Of a stretch of 64,000 bases of DNA, positions 29,784 to 41,465 are shown piece after piece (position 1 is the first letter of the stretch; each line of letters opens with the position of its first letter). The notes below the pieces were generated by a model that saw only the letters and a program-made list of their open reading frames with translations, did no database searches and had not been told where the DNA came from. Source of the DNA: Ostrinia nubilalis (Eukaryota > Arthropoda > Insecta > Lepidoptera > Crambidae); NCBI RefSeq assembly GCF_963855985.1, contig NC_087118.1, forward strand, positions 11,614,501-11,678,500, given 5' to 3'. The position numbers and the translations under genes are program-made.

Positions 29784-32589
29784 TGGCTAATCCCACCGCT
29801 AGGATCAAACCCCGGTCAATCACCTTAGCTTTTTTCAACGCTAACGGTCTTAGACTGCAGAAGGACGAGGTTACTCAGTTCCTTACCGACCACCAGGTCG
29901 ACATCTTTCTGGTTCAAGAGACCCTCCTAACTCCCTCTATTCGCAATCCTAGGATAGCGAACTACAATATCATTAGACACGATAGGCCCACACGTGGCGG
30001 CGGCACGCTTATTTACTATTTATAAGCGTTCTCTGCACTGTGCTTTAGTCGATCCCCCTTCTCTCTCTAACCTAGAAGTCTCACTCTGTCGGCTAGCCAT
30101 GACTGGACACGAGCCCATTCTCATCGGCTCGGTTTACCTCTCCCCGAACAAGACTCCCTTAAGGAGCGACTTTGAGGCCCTGTTTGCTATGAATAGTGCA
30201 GTCATTCTTGGCGGCGACTTTAATAGCAAACACACTCATTGGGGTTGCGTAACATCCACTGCCAACGGCATGATGCTAAGCGAACTCTCTGAGGAACTCA
30301 TTTTTGACATCTTAGTCCCTATGACGCCCACTCACTATCCTTACAATGTCGAGCATCGGCCCGACATTCTTGACATGGCAATTCTAAAGAATATAGGCCT
30401 CCGCCTACACTCTATAGAAACCATGCACGCGCTCACTTCTGACCATCGCCCAGTCGTACTCCAACTAGGCTCTCCTGAGTCTACACCCACTATGAAGACA
30501 GTTGTGGACTGGGACAAACTCAAGGTAAAACTTGGGAACTGTCAGAGCCCACAACTGTCCTCAATCCCCGACGATATAGTTTCGCCTCACGAAACTATTC
30601 ACGCGATCGATGCCCTCACTAGTCACATCTCGGTCGCCATCGGCGACTCGTCTAGGCAAGTGCCTGCGATGGCTAACCACCGTCTCAGGTTGCCGGACGA
30701 CGCGCGAGAGCTATTGAGGGCAAAGAACGCAGCCACTCGCGATTATGACGCTTATCCAACCGAGGAAAACAGAGCCCGCCTACGTTCCTTACAGCGCGCT
30801 GTCAAGGCTCGTATCGCGGAACTCCGTAACAATCAGTGGGATGATCTACTTAAAGAAATCTCGCCATCTCACCAAGCCTATTGGAAGTTGACGAGAGCCT
30901 TTAAGTCCGACACCGTAGCGTCCACGCCACCGCTTTTACGTCCCGATCAAACGCTTGCGTTTGACGACGACGCCAAAGCCGAATGTCTAGCCGACAGTCT
31001 AGAAGCACAGTGCTCCCCCAGTACCCTCCCAGTAGACTCTGCCCACCTCCGCATGGTGGACAGCGAAGTCGAACGTAGAGCCGCCCTCCCTCCGACCACA
31101 ACCCTAGACCCGACTAACGTCGACGAGATGCGAACGATAATCAAAGGTTTCCGTCCCAACAAAGCCCCCGGCCCGGACCGTATCTCTAATAGAGTCTTAC
31201 GCGCCCTGCCCGCCCCCCTAGTATACCTCTTAGTTGCTATTTTCAACGCAGCCATGTCTCACTGCATCTTTCCCGATGCGTGGAAAGAGGCAGAAGTCAT
31301 TGGCATCCCGAAGCCCGGTAAGAAACTGGCTGACCCCACAAGCTACAGACCCATCAGTCTCTTAAAGACCATGGGTAAGTTATACGAACGTATAATTGTT
31401 TCTCGATTAAGAGATTATGTTTTTTCCAATAATCTCTTAATAAACGAACAGTTTGGCTTCCGCGCCTCACATTCCTGCGTACAACAGGTGCACCGCTTAA
31501 CGGAGCATATACTTAGCGGCCTCACTGCTAAGCAACCCGTAGGGACAGGAGTGTTATTCTTCGACGTAGCGAAGGCATTCGATAAAGTCTGGCACAACGG
31601 CTTGATTTACAAGCTTTACGAACTCGGTGTGCCGGACAGTCTCGTGCACATCTTACGTGACTTTTTATCAAATCGCACCTTTCGTTACCGAGTAGATGGC
31701 TCCCTCTCCTCCCCCCGCCCCATAAGAGCCGGAGTCCCCCAGGGCTCCGTGCTCTCGCCCATCCTCTTTTCATTGTACGTCAATGACATCCCCAAATATC
31801 CGCATACGGATTTAGCCCTTTTTGCGGACGACACCGCACTCTACAAGTCCGGACGTAATCGGAATTACGTCATCTTGGCGCTCCAACGCGCAGTCACACA
31901 ATTAGGCGAATGGTTCAGGAAGTGGCGTATCGAGGTAAATCCCGAAAAAAGTGCAGCAGTGTACTTTTCTAGGGCTTTGTCTGCGAAACGTCCTCCGGTT
32001 CGCACTCGTCCTAATGTCCCCACCCATCTCACCCACCTAGTTGGAAGGAAAAGTAAATTGTCACTTAGAAATAAGTTGACAATTTACAAAACCTGCATCC
32101 GTCCAGTGTTGACTTACGCCAGTCCGGTGTTTGCTCACACTTCCTGCACAGACCTTAAGAAATTCCAGACCCTCCAAAACAAATTCTTACGCCGAGCCGC
32201 GGATGCCCCGTGGTTCGTGCGTAACACGAATCTCCATAGAGATTTCGAGATCCCATCGATTGATCACTTTATGAAAGAAGCCTCTCGCCGCTACTTTGAT
32301 AAAGCAATCAACCACAAGAATTCTTATCGTTAGCGCCGCCACGTATACACCCCAGAAAGATGTCGCTGCCCAATACCGACGACCTAGGCATGTCCTAGAC
32401 GACCCGGACGATCCTATTACCGAATTTCTTAACACAGACATCACTGCCTTAAGCACGCCAACTACTCCACAACACAGTAGCTCGTTACACCGTACTCGCC
32501 GGCGAGTACGAGACCCTGCTTTCCATTTCGGATGGTACAGACATGTACCGGGCCGGTTCTCCCCTATCCGTCCCCCGGACACGGCCTGA
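29783..32589 (+). pseudogene. LINE copy C ORF2, broken by insertion, deletion and frameshift
   Basis: Three lesions against copy B. (1) A 4-base insertion at about 30018-30022 shifts the frame inside the endonuclease and truncates the product after about 80 codons. (2) An in-frame 132-bp (44-codon) deletion at about 32033 removes the region that in copy B contains YLGVTLD; short CACC repeats flank it. (3) A small deletion near 32320 shifts the frame again; the last 97 codons continue at 32296-32589. The FADD motif is still readable in the middle frame (29994-32333). No functional enzyme is expected. Confidence 0.9.
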
Positions 32590-32829
32590 GCCGAGGTCCG
32601 AGCCTACCGTGGCGCCCTCAGGCCGCGTCCGTAGTCCCCTCGATCGGGCCCACTAGAGTGAGCCCGCCGTAGGCTGGACTTTAGTCCAACACCGCGGTGG
32701 GCAACCCTCTAGTTGGGTTCGCCACTGATCGGGCGCCTTATGCGCTCGATACGGCCCGATCGCGAACGTCGGTCTGCGACCGACGCGGACGAGCCTGGGC
32801 TTCGCTTCGCGAAGCCCACACTCGGCCTT

Positions 32830-32880
32830 GGACATTTTACACTGCGCTTCTAGTCCCAAACTAAGCAAAGCTTACATAAA
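32830..32880 (+). repeat. SINE-like fragment at the unit C break
   Basis: Starts exactly where the LINE 3' UTR ends. It shares CATTTTACACTGCGCTTC through CTAAGCAAAGCTT with 5936-5990, in the same orientation. It may mark an insertion or deletion joint. Confidence 0.5.
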
Positions 32881-33261
32881 TATCTTTTTAATAATTTGAA
32901 GCTGTTTAAAAGATGTAAATAGTAATATACTACTTATAATAAATTATTTATTACCATTTACTTAGAAGACAATAATATTTTATGGCTTAAATTAGTAAAT
33001 TAAATTACCTATATTATTATAATAATATAATTATACGTATTATTTGTGGATTGCTTTTTATTTACTTATTTAATGATTTTTAAAATGAAAAGTATTTTAT
33101 GAGTAAGTAACTTTATTATGTTTTTTAAAGGTAGGTATGCACTATTTTTTCTGAGTAATTTAAACTCGAATTGTGTTTAAAATTTTAGATAAAAAATTTC
33201 TTAGTAAAAATGAAACAGGAAATTTTGATACCACAACGACGATAATGTAATAATAAATACG
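32881..33261. other. AT-rich stretch, nothing recognised
   Basis: Very AT-rich, no open frames or repeats that I can name. Confidence 0.5.
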
Positions 33262-33330
33262 AATAACGGATGGCATAGTGACTTGGTTTCTATGAGTCTG
33301 GGGTTCGATTCGAACAGACTTAGTATTATT
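33262..33330 (+). repeat. tRNA-derived SINE head
   Basis: A box-like TGGCATAGTGAC at 33271 and a B box GGTTCGATTCG at 33302, 31 bp apart, fit an internal RNA polymerase III promoter. It does not fold as a complete tRNA. ATT repeats follow at 33325-33375. Confidence 0.55.
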
Positions 33331-34258
33331 AATATTTGTAGTATTGTATGTATTATTAGTAGTATTATTAGTATAGTATTTAATTTTCCAATTTAATAGG
33401 CATCCACTACGTAACAGTTTAGCAGAAGAGATTGCTTATAATCATGTAAATCTTGTAAATAATAATTTTAAGATGTTATTGCTCCCTGATCTGTTACAAT
33501 CTAGGATTTTATGGATAATAAAGAAGTAAGTACGTTGATATTTCAAATCAAAACAACTTCTTCTGTGAGGTCAATGATGAATTCAACTCAAATTAGTATC
33601 TGATAAATATCAAATTTTGCAAATAAACAAATTGAATTTACTAATAGAAAAAAAGTTTAGGAACCTTCCATTACTTTTATAGCAAAAGTTTCATTTTTGG
33701 AAACTTATCTGACATTCAATAAAAATTTATAAATATTAGGACATACCTAGTTTTTTTAATTAAAACCATTGCGAGTTTTATGTTTACTTCTTTGATTTTA
33801 ATTTTTTGATAAACGAAATTAACTTCGACCCGTTTGATATAAACTAAAAGTCCAGAAGTCCTGATCATGTATAGGATGCACATAGTTTTGCTTCTGTGTA
33901 TTTGCTTTAAAATAAGCCTAGGCGTTTAAATATAGGAGCACAATGTGTAGTATCAAATTTCATTCACCGATAATTAATTTCGTTCAAATACAGGCGCGGT
34001 AGGTAAGAACTACGCTAAGATATCAAATTGCAAGTTCCGGCGCGCGTGCACACCAAGGTTGCGCAGTGACATCGTCATCATGATCCAATTTTTACGTTTG
34101 GGTTTTATGAGTAGGTAGTTATTTTATTATTGAACTTAAAAAATAAATTGGTCCAATTATCTCACCACACCAATTAGGTACCTAATCACCAACTAAGTGG
34201 AACTTGTTATAGTACAAGTACAAACTACGATCACGTCTCAGTTATAGGTGATCGTGTT
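33331..34258. other. no recognised feature
   Basis: AT-rich sequence with ATT/AGT-rich simple repeats near 33330-33380, but no coding or RNA gene signal. Confidence 0.5.
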
Positions 34259-34350
34259 TATAACAGAAACATTTGCTCCTTACGGGATTCGAACCTGCAA
34301 CCTAGCTTAATATTTCTCGGTGCGCGCTTCTAGAACATGACCGCACTCAT
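34259..34350 (-). repeat. degenerate tRNA-derived SINE head, minus strand
   Basis: On the minus strand there is a perfect B box (GGTTCGAATCC at about 34282-34292), preceded by GCGCGCACCGAG. The A-box region (near GCGGTCATGTTCTAG) is weaker. A full tRNA cloverleaf is not supported. Confidence 0.45.
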
Positions 34351-34426
34351 AATAAGAATACACGCTTATCGTGTTGTCAAATGAACGAACGAAAATGAAA
34401 TTATTTTGAGTGATCCTTGAATAAAT

Positions 34427-34471
34427 GTTTTTGAGAGTTTCTCGCTGGAATGAGCGAGAACTCTCAAAAAC
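34427..34471. repeat. 19-bp stem hairpin with 6-nt loop
   Basis: GTTTTTGAGAGTTTCTCGCT pairs with AGCGAGAACTCTCAAAAAC with a single bulged base; the loop is GGAATG. Isolated, with no neighbouring gene. Confidence 0.7.
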
Positions 34472-34592
34472 TTACTACTAACTTTACCAGTAAAATCGAG
34501 TTTTGAGTGTTCTAATATGTTACATTCACATATATCTACCTAAACAAATAAGAAAACAATATCAGATTGTATGCTATTTATTAGAAAATTAT

Positions 34593-34670
34593 AATGTCAT
34601 ACAGGTATTACACTGGGCTCTGTCAGTTTACACTAGTAATTGGGACCTCATGTAATACCTGTATGACATT
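34593..34670. repeat. perfect 20-bp inverted repeat with 38-nt loop
   Basis: AATGTCATACAGGTATTACA (34593-34612) is exactly reverse-complementary to 34651-34670. The size resembles a microRNA hairpin, but perfect pairing and lack of conservation data leave a small MITE as the likelier reading. Confidence 0.7.
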
Positions 34671-35178
34671 TAGATTTCACCATGATTTTCGCAGTTATCA
34701 TGCGTATTTCCACAATCAGTGATACTCATCAATAAAACAGTTCAAATCACAAAACGAATAATAACAAAGACATAATAGAAATCGTTCATATTTTAGTAAA
34801 AATCTCATCATTAGGTACTAACCACTTGTTCCCGGTCGCGGCGCCATCGCTAGTTCAATCAAATATAAAAAATTATAAATGTCACTTCACTAGCCAATCA
34901 CACCTTAGAATGATTGACAGATACCTAATCTAACTAACTAACGTAAAAGTCCTGGTAAATTTCAACAGTTAGCGTTGATTTATATTTTTTTTGTTTTATG
35001 TAATAAATATATGACGCCAGGCCCCAGGAGGTTAAACAAGGTTATTTAACCCTTCATTCGACGGAATTTTTTTTTAGTTAAATTTATAAAACAGTTACTG
35101 ATTTCGTTTCTTAGCTTGTCTAGGACCCCAGAAAAAATACCCAAAAAAATCTAACTATTTCAGTTTCCTGAAAAACCT

Positions 35179-36496
35179 ATGTCCAGTATACTGGACGTTG
35201 CCAAGTTCATAAGAAAGTGACGCTCTCTAACCATGTCCAGTATACTTCCCGTTGTCGAAGAGACAGAAAAAAGAAACAAGTGGTTCCGTAATAAAATATT
35301 AATTATTATCATCATAATTTCAGCTTTATGACGTCCACTAATGAACATTGTCCTCCCTCAATGATTATCAGGTTGGCAAGTGGGCTAACAACCGGCCAAT
35401 CTGATAGTCACTCTGTATCCTGCGCCTTCCTGCTACCTTTATGGGTTCATCTGTTCACCTTGTGAGTGGACCTCCCACGCAGCGGTTGTCGGCACGTTGC
35501 CTCCATACTAGAACCTTGCTGTAGCCATCAGTCATCAGTTCTGCGTGATGTGCACCCTGCCCATTGCCACTTCAGCATGCTAATCCATAAGGCTATATCA
35601 ATGATTTTAGTTCTTTTACGGATCTTCTCATTAGATGTCGCACAGAAACACCAAGCATAGCCCTCTTCATGTCATGCTGTGATATAGAGAGGGCTTATTG
35701 TGAGAAGTAACCTTTCAGTAGGTACCATTATGTGATTACTGGGAACACACTTGGACCTGTTGCTGATTTCTTCTCTTGCACTTGGACCGCCATCAAGGTG
35801 GCATTTTGTGCAAGCACTTCAGCACCAAGGGTCAATACAGAAGCTCTCTGGAAAGACTACAGCACTGCTCAAGCTTCAATCAAATCGAAAGCCTCCTCAT
35901 AGTCCACGTACGCCAAGCGTTATGGCAAGTAATACTCTTTGGTCTTCTGTGTAACCCTGCCGCAGTGTATGGATGTGGTTTATGGTTACAAAGACTTCTC
36001 GGACACCGGCATGTAATAACCCTCGCATAAAAACTTGTAGATATGGCTCGGAAGCGTGATGGGACTATAATTCTTCAGTAAGGTGTTATCCCCTTTCTTG
36101 AATAAGGGTACCACAACGCTTCTGGTCCATGCCTCTGGCATTATTCCCTCGAGTAAGACAAAGTTAAAGATTTAGCTGTCTATATTCATGTGCTCTATGC
36201 AAGAACTGATGGAAAAGCAGGGTGAGAAGAACAATTTTCTCATAAAAACCAGTATCTATATGAAAAGGAGTAGTGTTAGGTGGCACCAATGCTACTAAGG
36301 CTTGTTTTTTAGAGTTGATACACTGAAAAACGGTACATAGTGAGGCAGAAAACATTTTATGTGTGGATCCCTAAAATATTATTATCAAAACCCACAAAAG
36401 TTAATTTTCTAACAATTTGGCAACGGAAAGAATACTGGACATAGTATTTAGCAGTTACTTTACTAGTGATTCGACGACGGGAAGTATACTGGACAT
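35179..36496. promoter_or_regulatory. subterminal GTCCAGTATAC motifs of the piggyBac-type element
   Basis: Four copies: 35181-35196 (the perfect 16-bp palindrome GTCCAGTATACTGGAC), 35235, 36430-36440 and 36484-36494, the last two inverted relative to the first two. Each is followed by TTCCCGTTGTCG- or GTTGCC-like sequence. They are plausible transposase-binding sites by position and symmetry. Confidence 0.55.
35300..36165 (-). pseudogene. RTE-clade LINE reverse-transcriptase remnant
   Basis: Read on the minus strand, broken frames carry PEAWTRSVVVPLFKKGDNTL and LLKNYSPITL near 36120-36040, then VDYEEAFDLIEA near 35900, then TLMAVQVQ, RAMLGVS near 35665 and a C-terminal GGPLTR-x-TDEPIKVAG block near 35480. 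The 3' end at about 35300 has GTGGACGTCATAAAGCTGAA followed by ATG-rich repeats, typical of RTE ends. The palm domain is largely deleted between VDYEEAFD and the C-terminus, and many stops are present. It sits inside the piggyBac-type element. Confidence 0.75.
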
Positions 36497-36856
36497 GCAA
36501 GTTATAGGTGTCGTGAAACGAAAACAAAACTCTGTATGACAGTAAATACATTGTAAGTAGCTTCGCAGGTATCCTATCTATAGTTTTTAATAATATTACA
36601 AGAGTATTAAGCCGTAAAATAATGAATAAAATGCAATTTACCGAGAGCCCGCACAGCGGGCCCTTCCTCCCCGTTATATTATTGGAGATTGCTCGCGTCT
36701 CATCGATATTGGTGCCTTGCTGATTTTTGACAGCATAGTTAGATAGTTCAGGGAGCAAATAAACACCTTGAGTTCAAGATATACGGTAAATTTTTTTACG
36801 GAGATTTATTTTCGTTCAATGGGAAGTATATCGCACGTCGTCGAATTAAGGGTTAA

Positions 36857-37454
36857 GGGGCACCCAAATATTTGGGAAGCATTCTGCTTATGATAGGTAA
36901 CCAGTTAAAAGCCCCGTCTCTGTGCCGTTTTTACATACAATAATATTAGGTTAATTAACATTACGTTTTAATCGAAAAAAAAAAGAATAAACTTTATAAA
37001 ACTATTTGTTTAGTTAATCAGACATGAAGAATGAATGCTCAAACGAAGCCCTTTTTAAGAAAATAAATTGATTTTCTTCATATTTGTAAAAGTTTTTTAA
37101 TACAAAAGTCTATAATTGTTAATCCAAATTTTTAGAAAAGCATTTTTCATGTCTTATTGTAACTAAATAATATTTTTTTTAGTTCATTCATTATTTTCGA
37201 ATAAAACAAAAGTAAATTTATAAGAACTAACAGCCCAGGGACGGCGTTCTTAAGCTTTGTTTAGGACAAGGATACATATTTAAAGTTTTTCTGGGAATTT
37301 GGCTAAATTGTTCAGCGTAAGAAATGGTCGATAATCAAGGATGCCAGGTCGATATCAGGGATGAAAAAGACAAATAAAAAAAACTTTATTTTTATTACAG
37401 TTAGGTATATTTAAATTCATCAAATTGTTCAGCCCACTTTCAAAGTTTAGTTAA
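36857..37454. other. no recognised feature
   Basis: AT-rich, with poly-A and poly-T runs. No gene or repeat that I can support. Confidence 0.5.
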
Positions 37455-38225
37455 AACTAGCGGCCGCCCGCGACTTCGTACGCGTGGATCCCGTTTTACC
37501 CCCTTCATCTATCTTACGCGGTTTAGATTTTTTCATACAAAGGTTTTTTCCCGCTAACTCCCGTTCCCGTGGGAATTTTGCGATATCTTATTGTAACTAA
37601 GCTTTAAGTTTACTAAGATACCTGCATGCCAAATTTCAAGCGTCTAACTTAAGCGGTTTAGATTTTTCATACAAAAGGATTTTCCCGCTAATTGCCGATC
37701 CCGTGCTAATTTTGCAATATCCTGTTGTAACTAAGCTTTAAGTTTACTAAGATACTTGCATGCCAAATTTCAAGCGTCTAACTTCAGAGGTTTAGATTTT
37801 TCATACAAAAAGATTATCCCGCTAATTCCCGTTCCCGTGGGAATGTGGCAATATCCTGTTGTAACTAAGCTTTAAGTTTACTGATTTACCTGCATGCCAA
37901 ATTTCAAGCGTCTAACTTAAGCGGTTTAGATGTTTCATACAAAAGGGTTTTCCCGCTAGTTCCCGTTCCTCTGGGAATTTTGCAATATCCTGTTGTAAAT
38001 AAGCTTTAAGTTTACTAAGTTACTTGCATGCCAAATTTCAAGCGTCTAACTTAAGCGGTTTAGATTTTTCATACAAAAGGATTTTCCCGATAATTCCCGT
38101 ACCCTTGGGAATTCCTAAGTATACTATAACCTGCCCAGGAGTACGAAGAATAATTGTACCAAGTTTCGTTAAAATCCGTCGAGTAGTTTTTGTTTCTATA
38201 AGGAACATACAGACAGAAATCAGAA
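37455..38225 (+). repeat. retroelement tail with about 135-bp tandem repeats
   Basis: Begins ACTAGCGGCCGCCCGCGACT, then four to five units of about 134-135 bp (each with TGCATGCCAAATTTCAAGCG and TTTTCCCGCTAA), and ends AAAATCCGTCGAGTAGTTT and ACATACAGACAG. The same structure is at 41466-42560. The ending resembles non-LTR (RTE-like) 3' tails; the class is not certain. Confidence 0.7.
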
Positions 38226-38950
38226 ATCAGGAATCAGAAATATTTATTTGCTTTTACATGGTTTTACAAGATATTATTATTACAATTGGCATGTCCACAT
38301 GTTGACTTAATTAGTCATGCAAATATTGAGAAAAAAAAATGTAAGTACAAAATAACAATAATAAATTACAGCGTTTGAATGTCAGGATTATTATTACAAT
38401 GGATTATATTAACATGCTTTACAATAAATAATTCTAGTCGAGAAAATTAAATAGTCTGTTAGTCATAACAGGCCTCCGTCACTCGCCTATGCCGGCCGAG
38501 ATAATTACCTACAGCGCGCGACAACTTCAAGTTGCAAATCAGTTAGGGCCGCCACGCGCCTGTGAGCACACGCGTATTTCTATCCACGCTCGGTCGATCA
38601 TCGTCACAATCAAGGTTTATTGTTCCAAAAGCACTGATATCCTTCTTTAATGGAAAATCGTAATATTTAGGAATAATAATTAATTGTAGTAATTTAAATA
38701 ATTTAAAAAACTAAACTTTTTAAATAATTTTGAAATACTTATGACAAAAAACTGTAGCAAAAAAATTATTTTAGCTAATATAAACATTAACTTTACTTCA
38801 CCGTGTCTATTTTCCGACACTACACCTTTTAAAACTGTTCGTCCAATTTCGAATTATCGTAACACTGAAGTTTATTAATAGGTACCTTTAGAGATGGTAC
38901 GATTATACAAACACCACTAGATTAAAGTTTACCAATCGTAAATACAATGC
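38226..38950. other. no recognised gene
   Basis: A GC-rich patch at 38465-38600 inside AT-rich DNA, and short AATCAG repeats near 38215-38240. No open frame of note. Confidence 0.45.
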
Positions 38951-40656
38951 TTCTTAAAATTAAGTTTTTATTTATTTTACTTTGCTTATACAACCCTGCG
39001 CTTGAGCTGTGAGGTAGATCAATTCTGAACACAAAAAAATTGCGCTCTTGTGAGCGTAGTAGTAAGGTGCGATTTCGAATGCACCATGTGCGTTAGATAT
39101 TTTGTATTATTATTATTACCGTTAAAATGTCGGCATCTGATCCTACACAAAGGAGTGCAATTTCTGTTGCTACTATTATGTATTCTGTGGTCATAATAAT
39201 TTGTCGTCAAAGTATTCTTGTACTGAGTAATAGCATTTATTCAAAAGCCAGATATGCACCTTTTTTTTAAACAACTCTAGTGGCAACAGTTTAAAAAATT
39301 CAGGCAATTTATTATATATTTTAATAGCCATACAATAGGGGCTTCGTTTAAATAATTGCAGTCTTATGCTAGGAAACATTATTCTATTTTGGTGTCTCGT
39401 TTGCTTATTTTTATATTGGCCTCTTGTAACAAAATATTGAGGGTTTTGTTTTACAAATATACACATTTGTTTTATGTACAAGCATGGTAATGGTAAAATT
39501 TTAAGTTGTAAGAATAAGGGTTTACAAGACTCCAAAAAATGTGCTCTGCAAATTGCCCTTATACATTTTTTTTGTGCTATGAAAACTTTGTTTATATCAA
39601 CTGAGTTACCCCATAACAAAGTACCGTAGTTGAGTAGGGACGACACATAACCATGATACGCAGAAATAGCAGTTTCGTTAGACGAAATATTACTGAGACG
39701 TCGTAAAGCGTATACAAATTTATTAATTTTTTTACATAATTTTTCTATATGTACTTTCCAGTTACAATTTTTGTCTATAGTGAAGCCAAGAAAATTCACA
39801 TCGTTTTTCATGTCAACAGTTTCACCACCATATTGGACCAACAAATCTAATGGTTTTGCCTTGTAGGAAGAAAATTGAACAAAATTTGTCTTCTCAATGT
39901 TTATTTTAAGGTTGTTTAAATGGAGCCACTCTATCAGATTCTTTAAGAGCGTTTACGCGAAGCGCGGCGTTTCAAGGGGCATTATTGGAAATGATTCGCG
40001 CGCGGCGTTTTTTAATAGTTTTCAAATGTTTATAGCAAAACAATAACAATGAATTAAATATCGTTTCAAAGTAAATATGTATTTTAAAGAAGATGTTGTT
40101 TTATTATATTAAGCTATTTTTATGTTGAATAAAGGAAGAAAATTGGTGAAAAAATCACTTTGATTTTTGGGTATTTCACGTTCTTTTAATTTGTGATTTC
40201 TTATTGTAAAATGCTTAAATCTAAAAATTTTCTCAGATAACTATTTGCCCAAGGATCTATGCTATAGGATATAAATGTTTGTTAAATCGTTTTCACAGTA
40301 TTTTTATAAAAATTTCAGCTTGTAAACTGACGCTAAAGTGGAAATTTACAAAACCTGTGTGGACTTATCTTGATAGAATTCTTAAATACTAAACTAATCG
40401 CAACATTTTCTCAATTAACTATTTAGACGACGAAATTGCCTAACTATTTATGCCTATAACATATTTGTAGTATTACTGGTTAATGATTGTAACGAGTTGA
40501 AAAAGTACTGTTTTTGCGCCAAACGGCGTAAACGCTCTTAAGGTTTCATTAATATCGTCATTAAATTTGTTTAGGTCATTACATTTTATCAACACATTGG
40601 TATCGTCTGCAAACATGAAACATGTATGTTTTGTTACCTTAGGCAGGTCATTAATG
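38951..40656 (-). pseudogene. old LINE, RT C-terminal half (3' part of the base element of the nest)
   Basis: On the minus strand the frame begins at the edge of element X (about 40656) with YINDLPK, FADDTNVL (the RT catalytic Asp pair) and NKFNDDINET. It is interrupted by the MITE at 39947-40537 and continues from 39946 to the stop at 39191 with FLGFTIDKNCNWKVH, LLNYGTLLWGNS, KKCIRAIC and YYSVQEYFDD. The MITE lies at a TTAA, and removing it with one TTAA joins both parts in frame. About 240 bp of 3' UTR follows. It belongs to the Jockey/CR1-like group and is distinct from the LINEs in units A-C. The upstream part is at 46621-47823. Confidence 0.85.
39947..40537. mobile_element. TTAA-flanked MITE (591 bp)
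   Basis: Terminal inverted repeat GAGCGTTTACGC at both ends, with TTAA duplicated at 39943-39946 and 40538-40541. TTAA targeting fits piggyBac or Kolobok-type elements; the ends lack CCC, so the transposase family is open. Beyond the short TIR the element is not palindromic. No coding capacity. Confidence 0.85.
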
Positions 40657-41465
40657 TATAGGAGCATTCCACGCGAAGCGGACAGGTAAAAAAAGTCGAT
40701 GTTTCCGATTTCAGTAATATTTGAGTATGTTCTACTTATACATATTATTGATACGTGTACCAAATATTTTTGTAATATAATGACTAGTTTAAGAGTTATG
40801 GGTCTTCGAAGTTTTCGACAACCGGTTGGCATGCAGTACTTCAATGCCGATTATGGAGTCATAAAATTATATATTAAAATAATTAAACCACGGGATTTAT
40901 TACTTCATTTACCGTGCTTTTTAACTGTATTATTGGAAACGAAAAAAAAAATATTTTTTCCTAAAAAAAATGCAAATTAATTTTTTTTCCTTGATTTTCA
41001 CAAAGTTCGACCATTTCGATTTTTTTATTTTTTTTATTTAAATAGCTAATATTGTGTAGAACATTCCTGCCAACTTTCAAAGTGGGCGTGGAATTGGATT
41101 AGGAGCTAGACTGAAAATACTGCCGAAGGGTGGCGTCCAGCGCCGCGCCGTCGCGCTGCCGCGCCTGAAGCCCGCCGCCTGTGCGCGTTTAGTGAAACTG
41201 ACAAGCAAATAAAATCACTTTTGACGGAATGTTTTTTAGATTTTTAATAACACCAATACATTTTTAGTACCTATTAAATACTAAAAAATACGTTATGGCC
41301 AGGCTTGTTCTTACTCGGACACTGAAAGGTTCGCTCCGAACTCTGAAAATCGGTCAAATGAACTAGTTCGGTCGTCTAGTACTATTAACTAGCACATTTT
41401 AGTACACTGATTCTATTAGGTAGATCGAACGAAAAAAGTCTTTATTCATATGCATTTATGGTCCA

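Larger units (their letters stand above)
27228..32829 (+). mobile_element. tandem unit C: decayed Jockey-clade LINE, 3' truncated
   Basis: Starts at the same joint as unit B and is preceded by the same spacer end. The 5' region and first part of ORF1 match copy B; from about 28973 onward it carries many differences from both A and B. The copy ends within the 3' UTR at about 32829, after a small palindromic change (CTTCGCTTCGCGAAG) near 32800, and is followed by unrelated sequence. Confidence 0.88.
35050..36852. mobile_element. piggyBac-type non-autonomous element with TTAA duplication
   Basis: Flanked by TTAA at 35046-35049 and 36853-36856. The terminal inverted repeats are CCCTTCATTCGACG (left) and, on the other strand, CCCTTAATTCGACG (right). 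CCC-type ends next to TTAA are the piggyBac hallmark. Subterminal GTCCAGTATAC repeats are arranged in inverted order at both ends. No transposase frame is present; the interior instead holds an antisense RTE LINE fragment. It could be mobilised in trans by a piggyBac transposase. Confidence 0.85.

Noticed and set aside
34259..34350. Functional tRNA gene on the minus strand
   Set aside because: Only the B box is good; the A box and cloverleaf arms are not supported, so a SINE remnant is likelier.
36357..36758. 133-codon minus-strand ORF in the piggyBac-type element
   Set aside because: No domain; covers the subterminal repeats of the element.
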